From the NCBI GenBank assembly GCA_937916135.1, contig CALFTQ010000153.1, positions 1-17,468 on the forward strand: a stretch of 17,468 nucleotides of DNA, in the 5' to 3' direction. The notes beneath the pieces are model-generated. The model had not been told where the DNA came from, ran no database searches, and saw only the letters and a list, made by a program, of their open reading frames with translations. Every line of letters starts with the position of its first letter. Position 1 is the stretch's first letter. This stretch comes from an uncultured Verrucomicrobiales bacterium (GTDB taxonomy: Bacteria > Verrucomicrobiota > Verrucomicrobiia > Verrucomicrobiales > Akkermansiaceae). Made by a program: the position numbers and the translations under genes. This document shows, one piece after another, positions 7,204-14,330 of this stretch.

Positions 7204-7948
7204 TTTCCGGCGGCACAGCCGCGCATTCCTGAGGCGTATTGAGGGGATACACACCCACGCGAGCCCCCGCAGCATCATACACCGCCAGGGAGAGCAGATT
7301 ATTCGCGCCGTGCAGCACCAGCACTCCATCGCCATCCCGGAATTGCAGAGTCACTTCACCCGCCTCACCCAGCATCCACCCGCGCCCACGCGGATTTGCA
7401 TCTCTCGCCAGGTGGCGGATGGACTGCAATGTATCGGAAACTTCGGCCGGCACGAAACCATCCGGCAAAGCAGCCAGTTGCGCCGCAACCGCCTTGCGGT
7501 GCCCGCGCATCGCCTTGCGGATGGTGGGATCAAGCACCAGCGGCCGCAGCTGGCGGTCCCCCCCCACAGCGGAGCCGGGATTATCAGGCAGCGCCGCAGA
7601 TTGGCGCTGGGGGCGCTCACCCAGCACTACAGTAACAGTCTTGCGCTGATTATCGGCAGCAGAAATGTAGGAAAGCACCAGTGCATCCCCCGGTGCGCAG
7701 GATTTCAGGATATGTTTTAAATCCTCACGGGTGTTGACAGGCTGCCCTTTCAGGCTTTCGATTCGGTCGCCGGGCTGCAGGTTCAATTTCTCTGCCGGGC
7801 TGCCCGGGCGCACCGCACGCACCAGCAATCCCCCGCGGGCCAGTGGCAGTTCCTCCGCCACCACGCCGAACATGGCCCGTGGCTTTTCCCCAGCCACACA
7901 CAACGGCAGGCTTGCTGCCAGCAGCATCATGAGACATGCAGCCTTCAC
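7175..7948 (-). CDS. Exported PDZ-domain protein, third gene of the sigma operon
   Basis: A 257-residue protein with a Sec signal peptide (1 to about 20) and one PDZ domain (about 26-110). The PDZ has the typical VRAVRPGSPAEKLNL and PGDRIESLKGQPV motifs (43-57 and 59-71), as in HtrA and S2P proteases, but no protease domain follows. The C-terminal part (about 130-257) is of unknown type. The start is GTG at 7948, overlapping the stop of the upstream gene as GTGA (7945-7948); starting at a later Met would damage the signal peptide. Behind a sigma factor and a membrane protein, it may sense or bind unfolded envelope protein termini. That role is inference. Its 3' end runs 29 bp into the convergent cyclotransferase gene. 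Confidence 0.75.
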   Translation of the reverse strand: MKAACLMMLLAASLPLCVAGEKPRAMFGVVAEELPLARGGLLVRAVRPGSPAEKLNLQPGDRIESLKGQPVNTREDLKHILKSCAPGDALVLSYISAADNQRKTVTVVLGERPQRQSAALPDNPGSAVGGDRQLRPLVLDPTIRKAMRGHRKAVAAQLAALPDGFVPAEVSDTLQSIRHLARDANPRGRGWMLGEAGEVTLQFRDGDGVLVLHGANNLLSLAVYDAAGARVGVYPLNTPQECAAVPPEIIGRLRRLH

Positions 7949-8472
7949 AAGTAATCCTCCTCTACTTCCACCTGGGTTGTATTCGGCACGCGGATAACGG
8001 TGGTGACATCATCCGACTCCAGCACAAAGGCATCCTCATATATAACCTGATAGTGGCGAACCGGCGCTTCACCGCGCCGCCATTCCACCTTGCCGGTGCT
8101 CCGGGATTCGATGATATTGCGGCTCACCAGCCCCTGATTTTCGTTTTCCGCCACGGCACTGCCGGGCACAAGCAGCGCGCCGCCGGTGGCAAAGAGAAGC
8201 AGCGCTGCCGCCACACCACCGCGCAGCCAGTAGCGGCGGTAGCCCCCCCTCCTCCTCTGTTGCGATTCCACATACATCTGCACCCCCAGGCGCCCGGTCA
8301 GGCGGGCGGGCAGTGCCGCAGGGCGCAGGCGACGCAGGAGCAGTTCCACCTCGCGGCATTCCTTTTCCTCGTCCGCGGCCTGGCGCATCGCCTTCAGCAG
8401 ACGATTCTGCAGAGCCGGCTGCAGTGGAGCCGGTGCTGTTGCTGCGGTGTCTATATCGGGGATTGAGTTCAT
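7945..8472 (-). CDS. Single-pass membrane protein, probable anti-sigma factor
   Basis: A 175-residue protein with a charged N-terminal cytoplasmic part (about 1-82), one transmembrane helix (about 84-105) and a short periplasmic tail (about 106-175). The cytoplasmic part holds helical stretches around NRLLKAMRQAADEEK (23-37) and ELLLRRLRPAALPARL (43-58). It lacks the HxxxCxxC zinc motif of ZAS-type anti-sigma factors. The anti-sigma role is inferred from its position three bases after the ECF sigma gene, its topology, and its overlap (GTGA) with the exported PDZ gene. It could also be a structural membrane protein that is only co-expressed. Confidence 0.65.
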   Translation of the reverse strand: MNSIPDIDTAATAPAPLQPALQNRLLKAMRQAADEEKECREVELLLRRLRPAALPARLTGRLGVQMYVESQQRRRGGYRRYWLRGGVAAALLLFATGGALLVPGSAVAENENQGLVSRNIIESRSTGKVEWRRGEAPVRHYQVIYEDAFVLESDDVTTVIRVPNTTQVEVEEDYL

Positions 8473-8475
8473 GGT

Positions 8476-9042
8476 TCAGCGGTCTATGGGGTCTGCCTCC
8501 AGTTCCTTGCGCAGGCTTTGCAGTGCGTAGCGGTACCGTGAGGTTATGGTCGATAATTTGTTGCCGGTCATATCCGCAATCTGCTGGAAGGTGTGCTCGC
8601 CCCAGATATGGAGCACCACTACCTCGGCAAACTCCGGTGGTAACTTGCGGAGCAGGCTTTCCAGTTTTGCTCGCAGGTACTCATCATCCGCTGCACTGCT
8701 CAGCCATGGCGTTTCCTCCACCCCCTCGCGCAGTGTTTCCTGCTGGGCAGTGGCATAATTGCGGCGCACCTGCTCGCGGCGTCCGCGGTCCATGGCCAGG
8801 TGGCGGATGGCGGTATAGGCATACGCGCGCCACTGGTCCCGGGCTCCGGTGAATGAGCCGCCCTCCACCGCATGCACCAGCTGCACCAGCGCCTCCTGCA
8901 GCACGTCCTCAGCATCTGCCTCGCTCCGGCATTGCTGGCGGGCATACAGCAGCAGCTGCGGGCCGTATTCAGCAAGCCACGCAGACCAGTCGATACGCGC
9001 CTCTGCAGGCTCTGGGTTGGAACGGGAACTCATTTCCTTCAT
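8476..9042 (-). CDS. ECF-type RNA polymerase sigma factor
   Basis: A 188-residue sigma-70 factor of the extracytoplasmic-function class, holding only regions 2 and 4. Region 2 (about 21-92) shows the core-binding helix DAEDVLQEALVQLVHA (43-58) and the -10-reading part with WRAYAYTAIRHLAMDR (71-86). Region 4 (about 125-182) has LRKLPPEFAEVVVLH (131-145) and a helix-turn-helix around QQIADMTGNKLSTITSRY (153-170). Two starts are possible: ATG at 9042, or ATG three codons later at 9033; neither has a good Shine-Dalgarno site. It heads an operon with a probable anti-sigma factor and a PDZ protein, so an envelope signal probably controls it. Autoregulation is common in the family but not shown here. 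Confidence 0.9.
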   Translation of the reverse strand: MKEMSSRSNPEPAEARIDWSAWLAEYGPQLLLYARQQCRSEADAEDVLQEALVQLVHAVEGGSFTGARDQWRAYAYTAIRHLAMDRGRREQVRRNYATAQQETLREGVEETPWLSSAADDEYLRAKLESLLRKLPPEFAEVVVLHIWGEHTFQQIADMTGNKLSTITSRYRYALQSLRKELEADPIDR

Positions 9043-9085
9043 AAGCTAGGCGTTCAGGGGCTCTGTTTTTATCTTGACCAACGGC

Positions 9086-9094
9086 ATTTTATCA
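9086..9094 (-). promoter_or_regulatory. Weak candidate extended -10 for the sigma operon
   Basis: On the minus strand, TGATAAAAT fits an extended -10 (TGn plus TAAAAT at 9086-9091). The matching -35 position falls in the GC-rich aspS terminator stem and shows no good box. Transcription would start near 9079, giving a leader of about 37 bases. The sigma factor may instead read its own, different promoter in 9043-9090. Confidence 0.25.
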
Positions 9095-9095
9095 G

Positions 9096-9135
9096 AAAAA
9101 AAGCGCGTCCGCAAGTGTGTGAAACCTGCGGACGC
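9096..9135 (-). terminator. Intrinsic terminator of aspS
   Basis: Read on the minus strand, GCGTCCGCA (9127-9135) pairs with TGCGGACGC (9105-9113) across a 13-base loop. After a short GC step the stem is followed by seven T (9096-9102). It lies about 30 bases after the aspS stop codon and separates aspS from the sigma-factor operon on the same strand. Confidence 0.85.
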
Positions 9136-9165
9136 GGAAAAAAATCAGTTCAGGCTGCGGGGGAA

Positions 9166-11013
9166 TCAGGCCTGCTGCTCAGCGGCAGCCTTCTCGGCCT
9201 CCAGCTTCTGGCGCAGCTTCTCAGGCAACTTCACCTGGATGTGCACATCGCGCAGCTGGTTGGGCTCTGCCGGGGCGGGAGATTCGCTCATGAGGTCGGC
9301 ACCGCGGTTGTTCTTCGGGAAGGCAATCACCTCACGGATGGAGTCGCACTTGCCGATGAGCATGACCACGCGGTCCAGCCCCAGCGCCAGGCCGCCGTGG
9401 GGCGGTGCGCCGAAGGAGAAGGCCGCCAGCAGGTGGCCAAACTGCTCCTGGATGGTGGCGTCGTCCAGCCCCAGGGCGCGGAAGGTGGCGTCCTGCAGCT
9501 CCTTCTCGTGGATACGGATGGAACCACCGCCCAGCTCGTTGCCGTTGAAGATAACGTCGTAGGCCTCAGCGCAGATATCGGTGGAAATCTCGCCCTTGAG
9601 CACCTTCTCCACATCCTCCGGCACCGGGCGGGTGAAGGGATGGTGAATGGCACAGAAGCGCTGCTCCTCCTCGTCCCAGCCGAAGAGCGGGAAGCGGTTC
9701 ACCCAGAACAGGTCCACCTCGTCGTTGTCCTTGAGGATTTCCATGAAATCAGCGCAGGCCAGGCGCACGCGGCCCAGGATGGTGCAGCTCTGCTCCCAGG
9801 CACCGGCGGCGAAGAACACGCAGTCGCCGCTTTCGATGTTGAGACGCTCCTTCAGGGCCTCAATCTCGGCATCCGTCAGGCGCTTGGTGATGGGGCTCTT
9901 CCAGCCGTCACGGTCGTTCACATCGCGCACCTTGATGTAGGCCAGGCCCTTGGCACCGGCCTCGATGGCGGTCTGGGTGAGGGAATCCACCTGTCCCACG
10001 GAGGGGTTGAAGCCCTTGGCGTTGATGGCCTTCACCACACCGCCGCTGGAAATGGCGCTGGAGAACACGCGGAAATCACTGCTGGCGAAGATATCGGAGC
10101 AGTCAGTAATCTTCATCTCGAAGCGGCGCTCGGGCTTGTCGGAACCGTACTGGTCCATAGCCTCGTGCCAGGTCATGCGCGGGAACGGCGTCACGATATC
10201 GCGGCCCACGGATTCCTTGAACACTCGCTTCAGCATGGCCTCAATCCAGCCGTAGATATCCTCCGGGGTGATGAAGGAAGCCTCGATATCAATCTGGGTG
10301 AACTCAGGCTGGCGGTCGGCGCGCAGGTCTTCATCGCGGAAGCAGCGGGCCACCTGGAAGTAACGCTCCATGCCGGCCACCATGAGCAGCTGCTTGTACT
10401 GCTGCGGGGCCTGGGGCAGTGCATAGAAGGCACCGGGGGTCAGGCGGCTGGGCACCAGGAAGTCGCGGGCGCCCTCGGGCGTGCTCTTGGAGAGGATGGG
10501 GGTCTCAATCTCCAGGAAGCCCTGCTCGTCGAGGTAGTCGCGCATGGTCTTGGTGATGCGGTGGCGCAGAATCATGTTGCGCTGCATGGCGGGGCGGCGC
10601 AGATCCAGGAAACGGTATTTCAGGCGGATATCCTCATTGGCAATGTTGCGATCCAGCTGGAACGGCAGCACCGCAGCCGGGTTCAGCACCGTCAGGCTCG
10701 TGGCCTCCACCTCGATTTCGCCGGTAGCCAGGTCGGGGTTCGTGGCGTCAATCTCGTCCGTCTTGAGGCGGCGCACCACCTTGCCGCTCACCTGAATCAC
10801 GGTCTCCACGCGCAGAGCCTCGGCCTGATTAGCAAGATTAGCGTCAATTTCCGGGTGGAAAACTACCTGGGTCTTGCCGGCACGGTCGCGGAGGTCGATG
10901 AAAATCACACCGCCGTGGTCGCGCACGGTGTCCACCCAGCCGACCAGCGTTACAACCTGGTCTACATGAGCGGGGCGGAGTTCATCGCACGTATGGGTAC
11001 GGTAACTGTTCAT
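9166..11013 (-). CDS. aspS: Aspartyl-tRNA synthetase, bacterial class II
   Basis: A class IIb synthetase that charges tRNA-Asp, 615 residues from the chosen start. The anticodon-binding OB-fold (about 1-105) includes GWVDTVRDHGGVIFIDLRDR (25-44). Motif 1 lies around 140-175, motif 2 is FRDEDLRADRQPEFTQID (225-242), YGSDKPE sits at 289-295, the bacterial GAD insert covers about 300-420, and motif 3 is GLALGLDRVVML (541-552). A charged helical tail (about 592-615) follows the usual end. The frame extends 21 codons upstream to 11076, but that start lies inside the -10 box and ahead of the expected transcription start, so ATG 11013 is preferred. His33 sits where the non-discriminating P. aeruginosa enzyme has His31 and E. 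coli has Leu30. Confidence 0.97.
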   Translation of the reverse strand: MNSYRTHTCDELRPAHVDQVVTLVGWVDTVRDHGGVIFIDLRDRAGKTQVVFHPEIDANLANQAEALRVETVIQVSGKVVRRLKTDEIDATNPDLATGEIEVEATSLTVLNPAAVLPFQLDRNIANEDIRLKYRFLDLRRPAMQRNMILRHRITKTMRDYLDEQGFLEIETPILSKSTPEGARDFLVPSRLTPGAFYALPQAPQQYKQLLMVAGMERYFQVARCFRDEDLRADRQPEFTQIDIEASFITPEDIYGWIEAMLKRVFKESVGRDIVTPFPRMTWHEAMDQYGSDKPERRFEMKITDCSDIFASSDFRVFSSAISSGGVVKAINAKGFNPSVGQVDSLTQTAIEAGAKGLAYIKVRDVNDRDGWKSPITKRLTDAEIEALKERLNIESGDCVFFAAGAWEQSCTILGRVRLACADFMEILKDNDEVDLFWVNRFPLFGWDEEEQRFCAIHHPFTRPVPEDVEKVLKGEISTDICAEAYDVIFNGNELGGGSIRIHEKELQDATFRALGLDDATIQEQFGHLLAAFSFGAPPHGGLALGLDRVVMLIGKCDSIREVIAFPKNNRGADLMSESPAPAEPNQLRDVHIQVKLPEKLRQKLEAEKAAAEQQA

Positions 11014-11074
11014 AATGAGAATATTGAGAAAATATGGAAAGGCAACGCTCCCGGAGAAGAACGCAGCGGCGTCC

Positions 11075-11102
11075 ATTCTACGCTTTCCAACTTAATTGTC
11101 AA
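11075..11102 (-). promoter_or_regulatory. Strong sigma-70-type promoter of aspS
   Basis: On the minus strand, TTGACA (11097-11102) lies 16 bases from TAGAAT (11075-11080). Transcription should start near 11068, giving a leader of about 55 bases before the ATG at 11013. It sits in the 120-bp gap after the importer ATPase gene. No terminator was seen between the two genes, so some read-through from the importer operon is possible. Confidence 0.75.
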
Positions 11103-11133
11103 GCCATTTTCAGGCTCGTTTACGGCATGCAAA

Positions 11134-12120
11134 TCAACAGAGGAGACCGGTGCAGCGGGGGCAGGCTTCCACGCGGTGACCGGGGGCAATTTCAATCATG
11201 CCGGGGCGCTCGGTGAGCTCCTCCACCGGCACGCCCATGCGCTGGCAGAAGCGGCAGCCCTTCACATAGTTGCGGATGGATTCCACATGACCGGGAATGG
11301 CGGGCAGGTAGGTCTTGCGCGTGTACTCGCGGCGGGGCATGGCCGCCAGCAGAGCCTTGGTATAGGCATGGCGCGGGTTGGCGAAGAGTTCTTCCACGGT
11401 GGCACTCTCGACGATGCGGCCGGCATACATGACCAGCACGCGGTCGCAGTTCTGGGCAATCACGCCCAGGTCATGCGTAATGAGGAGCGATGAAGCCCCC
11501 AGGTCCTCGCGCAGCTCACGCAGCAGCGCCAGAATCTGCTGCTGCACGGTCACATCCAGCGCCGTGGTCGGTTCATCGGCTATGATGAGTTCTGGCCGGC
11601 AGGCCAGGGCCATGGCTATGACCACACGCTGCCGCATGCCGCCGGAAAGTGAGCCGGGATACTGATTGGCGCAGAGCGCGGCGCTGGGAATCTTGACGCG
11701 GTTCAGCAGGTTGATGGCCTCCACCCAGGCGGCCTCAGCTGTCATCTCCCGGTGCAGCATGAGGGTTTCGGCAATCTGGTCACCGATGGTGTGCACGGGG
11801 TTGAGCGCGCTCATGGGTTCCTGGAAAATCACACCGATGCGGCCGCCGCGCAGCTCGTGCAGGCGGCTGTGCGGCATTTTCACCACATCATCCCCATCGA
11901 ACAGGATTTCACCGCCGGTAATGCGCCCCACCGGCTGGGGCAGCAGGCGCACCAGGCTCATGGCGGTCACGCTCTTGCCGCAGCCGCTCTCGCCCACAAT
12001 ACCCACACAGGAGCCGCGGGGAATGACAAAGCTGATATCATCCACCGCAGTGGACAGGCCGCGCTCAGTCTCGAACGCGACGGAGAGGTTGTTCACTTCC
12101 AGCAGGTTATTGATACTCAT
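11134..12120 (-). CDS. OppD/DppD-type ATPase of the peptide importer
   Basis: A single nucleotide-binding domain of 328 residues that powers peptide import. It has Walker A GESGCGKS (43-50), Q-loop Gln100, signature LSGGMRQ (158-164), Walker B with Asp182-Glu183 and switch His216. The C-terminal region typical of OppD (after about 255) is present, but its cysteines are arranged as Cys289-x2-Cys292 and Cys320-x2-Cys323, with a last Cys328; the usual OppD/DppD spacing differs. The ATG overlaps the stop of the binding-protein gene (ATGA, 12117-12120). E. coli YejF has two such domains in one chain; here only one is encoded, so it must form a homodimer or pair with an OppF-like protein from elsewhere. 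Confidence 0.9.
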   Translation of the reverse strand: MSINNLLEVNNLSVAFETERGLSTAVDDISFVIPRGSCVGIVGESGCGKSVTAMSLVRLLPQPVGRITGGEILFDGDDVVKMPHSRLHELRGGRIGVIFQEPMSALNPVHTIGDQIAETLMLHREMTAEAAWVEAINLLNRVKIPSAALCANQYPGSLSGGMRQRVVIAMALACRPELIIADEPTTALDVTVQQQILALLRELREDLGASSLLITHDLGVIAQNCDRVLVMYAGRIVESATVEELFANPRHAYTKALLAAMPRREYTRKTYLPAIPGHVESIRNYVKGCRFCQRMGVPVEELTERPGMIEIAPGHRVEACPRCTGLLC

Positions 12121-14327
12121 GGTGCAACTACGGGTTCAGACGGCAGAGGAATCTCAATATCCTCCTCCGGGAAGGACTCGCCGGAAGAGCGGGCTTTGAG
12201 GGTCTCCTCCTTCATCTTTTCATCAATCCAGTACAAGTGGCTGTCCACCGGGTCATAATAACGCGGCGGGCAGAAGCGGCAATCCGGTTCATCCGGCCAG
12301 CGCACCCAGCGCCACTGGGCAAAGCGCCAGTAAGAAGTAGTCCACCCCGGCACCCAGGCCAGGGTGTTGGCAATAAGCTGCTGGGCGTGGTGGTGTGCTG
12401 CTACCGCTTCTGCCTCGGTCGTGGCGGCGCGGCAGGCCAGAATGGCCCGATCCAGCGAGGGCGAATTCGTGGCCGTGATATTGGTGGTACCGGGCATGGG
12501 GTCGCCATCCGGCGTATACGCATAGGATGAATCGAAGAAAGGAGCGGGATCCGGCAGCGGCGGCGAGAAGCCCCAGGAGAAAATGGCTGCCTGGTACTGC
12601 TTGGCCTTCACGCGGGTGTAAAGCACAGTATCGTCCGTCTGGTCAAGGCGCAGATCAAGACCGCAGAGTGCGGCTTCCTCGCGCAGGATATTCATGCAAT
12701 TGGTGTACAGGGGGTCAATGCGGCTGCTCATCACCACCTGCAGGCGGGTACCATCCGGTTTGCAGAGGATGCCATCCGGGCCTTCCTCGGTGTAGCCGGC
12801 GCGGGCAAAGCACTCGCGGGCCTTCTCGGGTGAGAAGGGCAGCGCGCGGATGCTTTCATCCGTATACTGACCGAAGCCGGAGAAATACGAACCCAGGCGG
12901 GTATAATCCCCGCGGAACACGGTATTGAGCACCTGCTGCACGTTCATGGCATAGTGGAAACCGCGGCGCATCACTTTGTCGTTGAAGGGCGGCTGGGAGC
13001 AGTTCAAGTGGAAACCAAAGCAGTTTCGCGGCCAGATATTGCTGAAATGCACACGCTGGATCATCCCGCGGTGTACCGGCTCCATCTCGAGCCCCTCATA
13101 CCAGAAATCGGCCTCGCGTGCGTTGAAGATATCCAGCTGCCCCAGGCGGAAAAGCTCGCGCATTTTCGTATTCTCCGAAACAAACTGGTACACGATGTGA
13201 TCCACATTGCAGGAATAGCGGGTGTACTTACGGCCTGCTGCCCACCAGTCAGCCACGCGCGCCAGGCTCACCTGGCGGCCCATGACCACATCGTAGGGAT
13301 TCACGGTATAACCACCAGTGGTGGGAGCCACGCGCCATAGATAGCGCGTGGGGTAATCCGGGCCGAATTCCGCATAGAAGCTGGTGCAGCTGGGCGGTAG
13401 CGAAGCGTAGAAGGGGGCATACGGGCGGGCAGAGGAAAGAGTGACCGCCAGGTAATGGTTGCCGTACACCTCGATTTTCGAGAAATTACCCATGTAATAG
13501 TTATTATAGAACGGCTCCTGTCCGTAGGGTGAAGTTCGCACGTAGAGAGAGGTGATGAAATCCCGCGTCGTCAGTTTCGAACCATCTGAGAAACGCGCAT
13601 TTTCATCGATATGGAAATAGACGGTGCGGCCATCCCCGGAAACGGCCCAGCGGTCTGCCGTGCCGGGAATCAGTTTACCCGTGCCGGGATGCAGGCGAAT
13701 GAGCGGGATATCAATATCATCGTAGATATAGCGGCGGAACGCATTATTGCTGTTCGGGCCGAATACGCGGAAGGTACTGGGGAAGGAGCGCTGAATGGCC
13801 AGTCGCAAGGTGCCGCCCTTCTTGGCCTTGGGGCTGCCGAGCTCGGGCTGGTCCAGCCCATCATGCCACTCCAGCCCCTCCGGAAGCTGATTCGGGCGCA
13901 GGAATACGAGATAATCCCCCTGCCCCTTGCGCTGGCTCAGGCTTATGAGATTCTGCCAGGTATTCTGGAAACGCATCTTGGCGCGCTGCTGGCGGGCACC
14001 ACCCGGGGCTGAGGTGAGGTACTGCACCATCGCATCGGCGCAGACCTGCTTCTGCTCCTCCAGATTAGTCTCTACATATTCCCTCACCCTGGCATTCCAA
14101 CGCTCCGGGAACCCCGCAAAGCCCGGCGGCATGTGCCATTTCTTCGTGTAGGTCGGCACCGGGGCGTTCTCATCAAACCCCGGCGGCAGGGTCAGGTCTG
14201 AAGGATGCTGCCAGCCCAGGCCGATTGCCCGACCCTCATCATCACAGCCGCTGAGGCATGTTGCTGCTACCACGGCAGCCGCGACAAGCAGAACTCTTCT
14301 GGCAATTCTATGAAGGATACGCAGCAT
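12117..14327 (-). CDS. yejA: YejA-like peptide-binding lipoprotein (SBP family 5), enlarged
   Basis: The solute-binding protein of the importer, lipid-anchored through lipobox LSGC (Cys28). The family-5 fold begins near 155-170 (KKGGTLRLAI, 169-178). YejA-like traits include RFSDGSKLTTRDF (245-257), the region around VDHIVYQFV (375-383), and FRGDYTRLGSYF (471-482), which fits the YejA pattern around the ligand cleft, then ARECFARAGY (503-512) and DGILCKPDGTRL (518-529). At 736 residues it is well above the roughly 600 of E. coli YejA. The excess is mainly an N-terminal segment (about 29-155) containing MPPGFAGFPERWNARVREYV (66-85) and predicted helices, plus a C-terminal acidic tail. It lies three bases after the YejE-like gene and overlaps the ATPase gene. 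A di- or oligopeptide ligand is likely; the exact ligand is unknown. Confidence 0.82.
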   Translation of the reverse strand: MLRILHRIARRVLLVAAAVVAATCLSGCDDEGRAIGLGWQHPSDLTLPPGFDENAPVPTYTKKWHMPPGFAGFPERWNARVREYVETNLEEQKQVCADAMVQYLTSAPGGARQQRAKMRFQNTWQNLISLSQRKGQGDYLVFLRPNQLPEGLEWHDGLDQPELGSPKAKKGGTLRLAIQRSFPSTFRVFGPNSNNAFRRYIYDDIDIPLIRLHPGTGKLIPGTADRWAVSGDGRTVYFHIDENARFSDGSKLTTRDFITSLYVRTSPYGQEPFYNNYYMGNFSKIEVYGNHYLAVTLSSARPYAPFYASLPPSCTSFYAEFGPDYPTRYLWRVAPTTGGYTVNPYDVVMGRQVSLARVADWWAAGRKYTRYSCNVDHIVYQFVSENTKMRELFRLGQLDIFNAREADFWYEGLEMEPVHRGMIQRVHFSNIWPRNCFGFHLNCSQPPFNDKVMRRGFHYAMNVQQVLNTVFRGDYTRLGSYFSGFGQYTDESIRALPFSPEKARECFARAGYTEEGPDGILCKPDGTRLQVVMSSRIDPLYTNCMNILREEAALCGLDLRLDQTDDTVLYTRVKAKQYQAAIFSWGFSPPLPDPAPFFDSSYAYTPDGDPMPGTTNITATNSPSLDRAILACRAATTEAEAVAAHHHAQQLIANTLAWVPGWTTSYWRFAQWRWVRWPDEPDCRFCPPRYYDPVDSHLYWIDEKMKEETLKARSSGESFPEEDIEIPLPSEPVVAP

Positions 14328-14330
14328 CGT

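Noticed and set aside
11014..11133. A missing second ATPase (OppF-like) between the importer operon and aspS
   Set aside because: Only 120 bases remain, occupied by the aspS promoter and leader, with no reading frame for an ATPase or its remnant.
8872..11493. Plus-strand open frame of 873 codons
   Set aside because: It is antisense to aspS, the sigma gene and the OppD-like gene, is rich in His, Gly and Ala as expected from a codon shadow in GC-rich DNA, and shows no domain.
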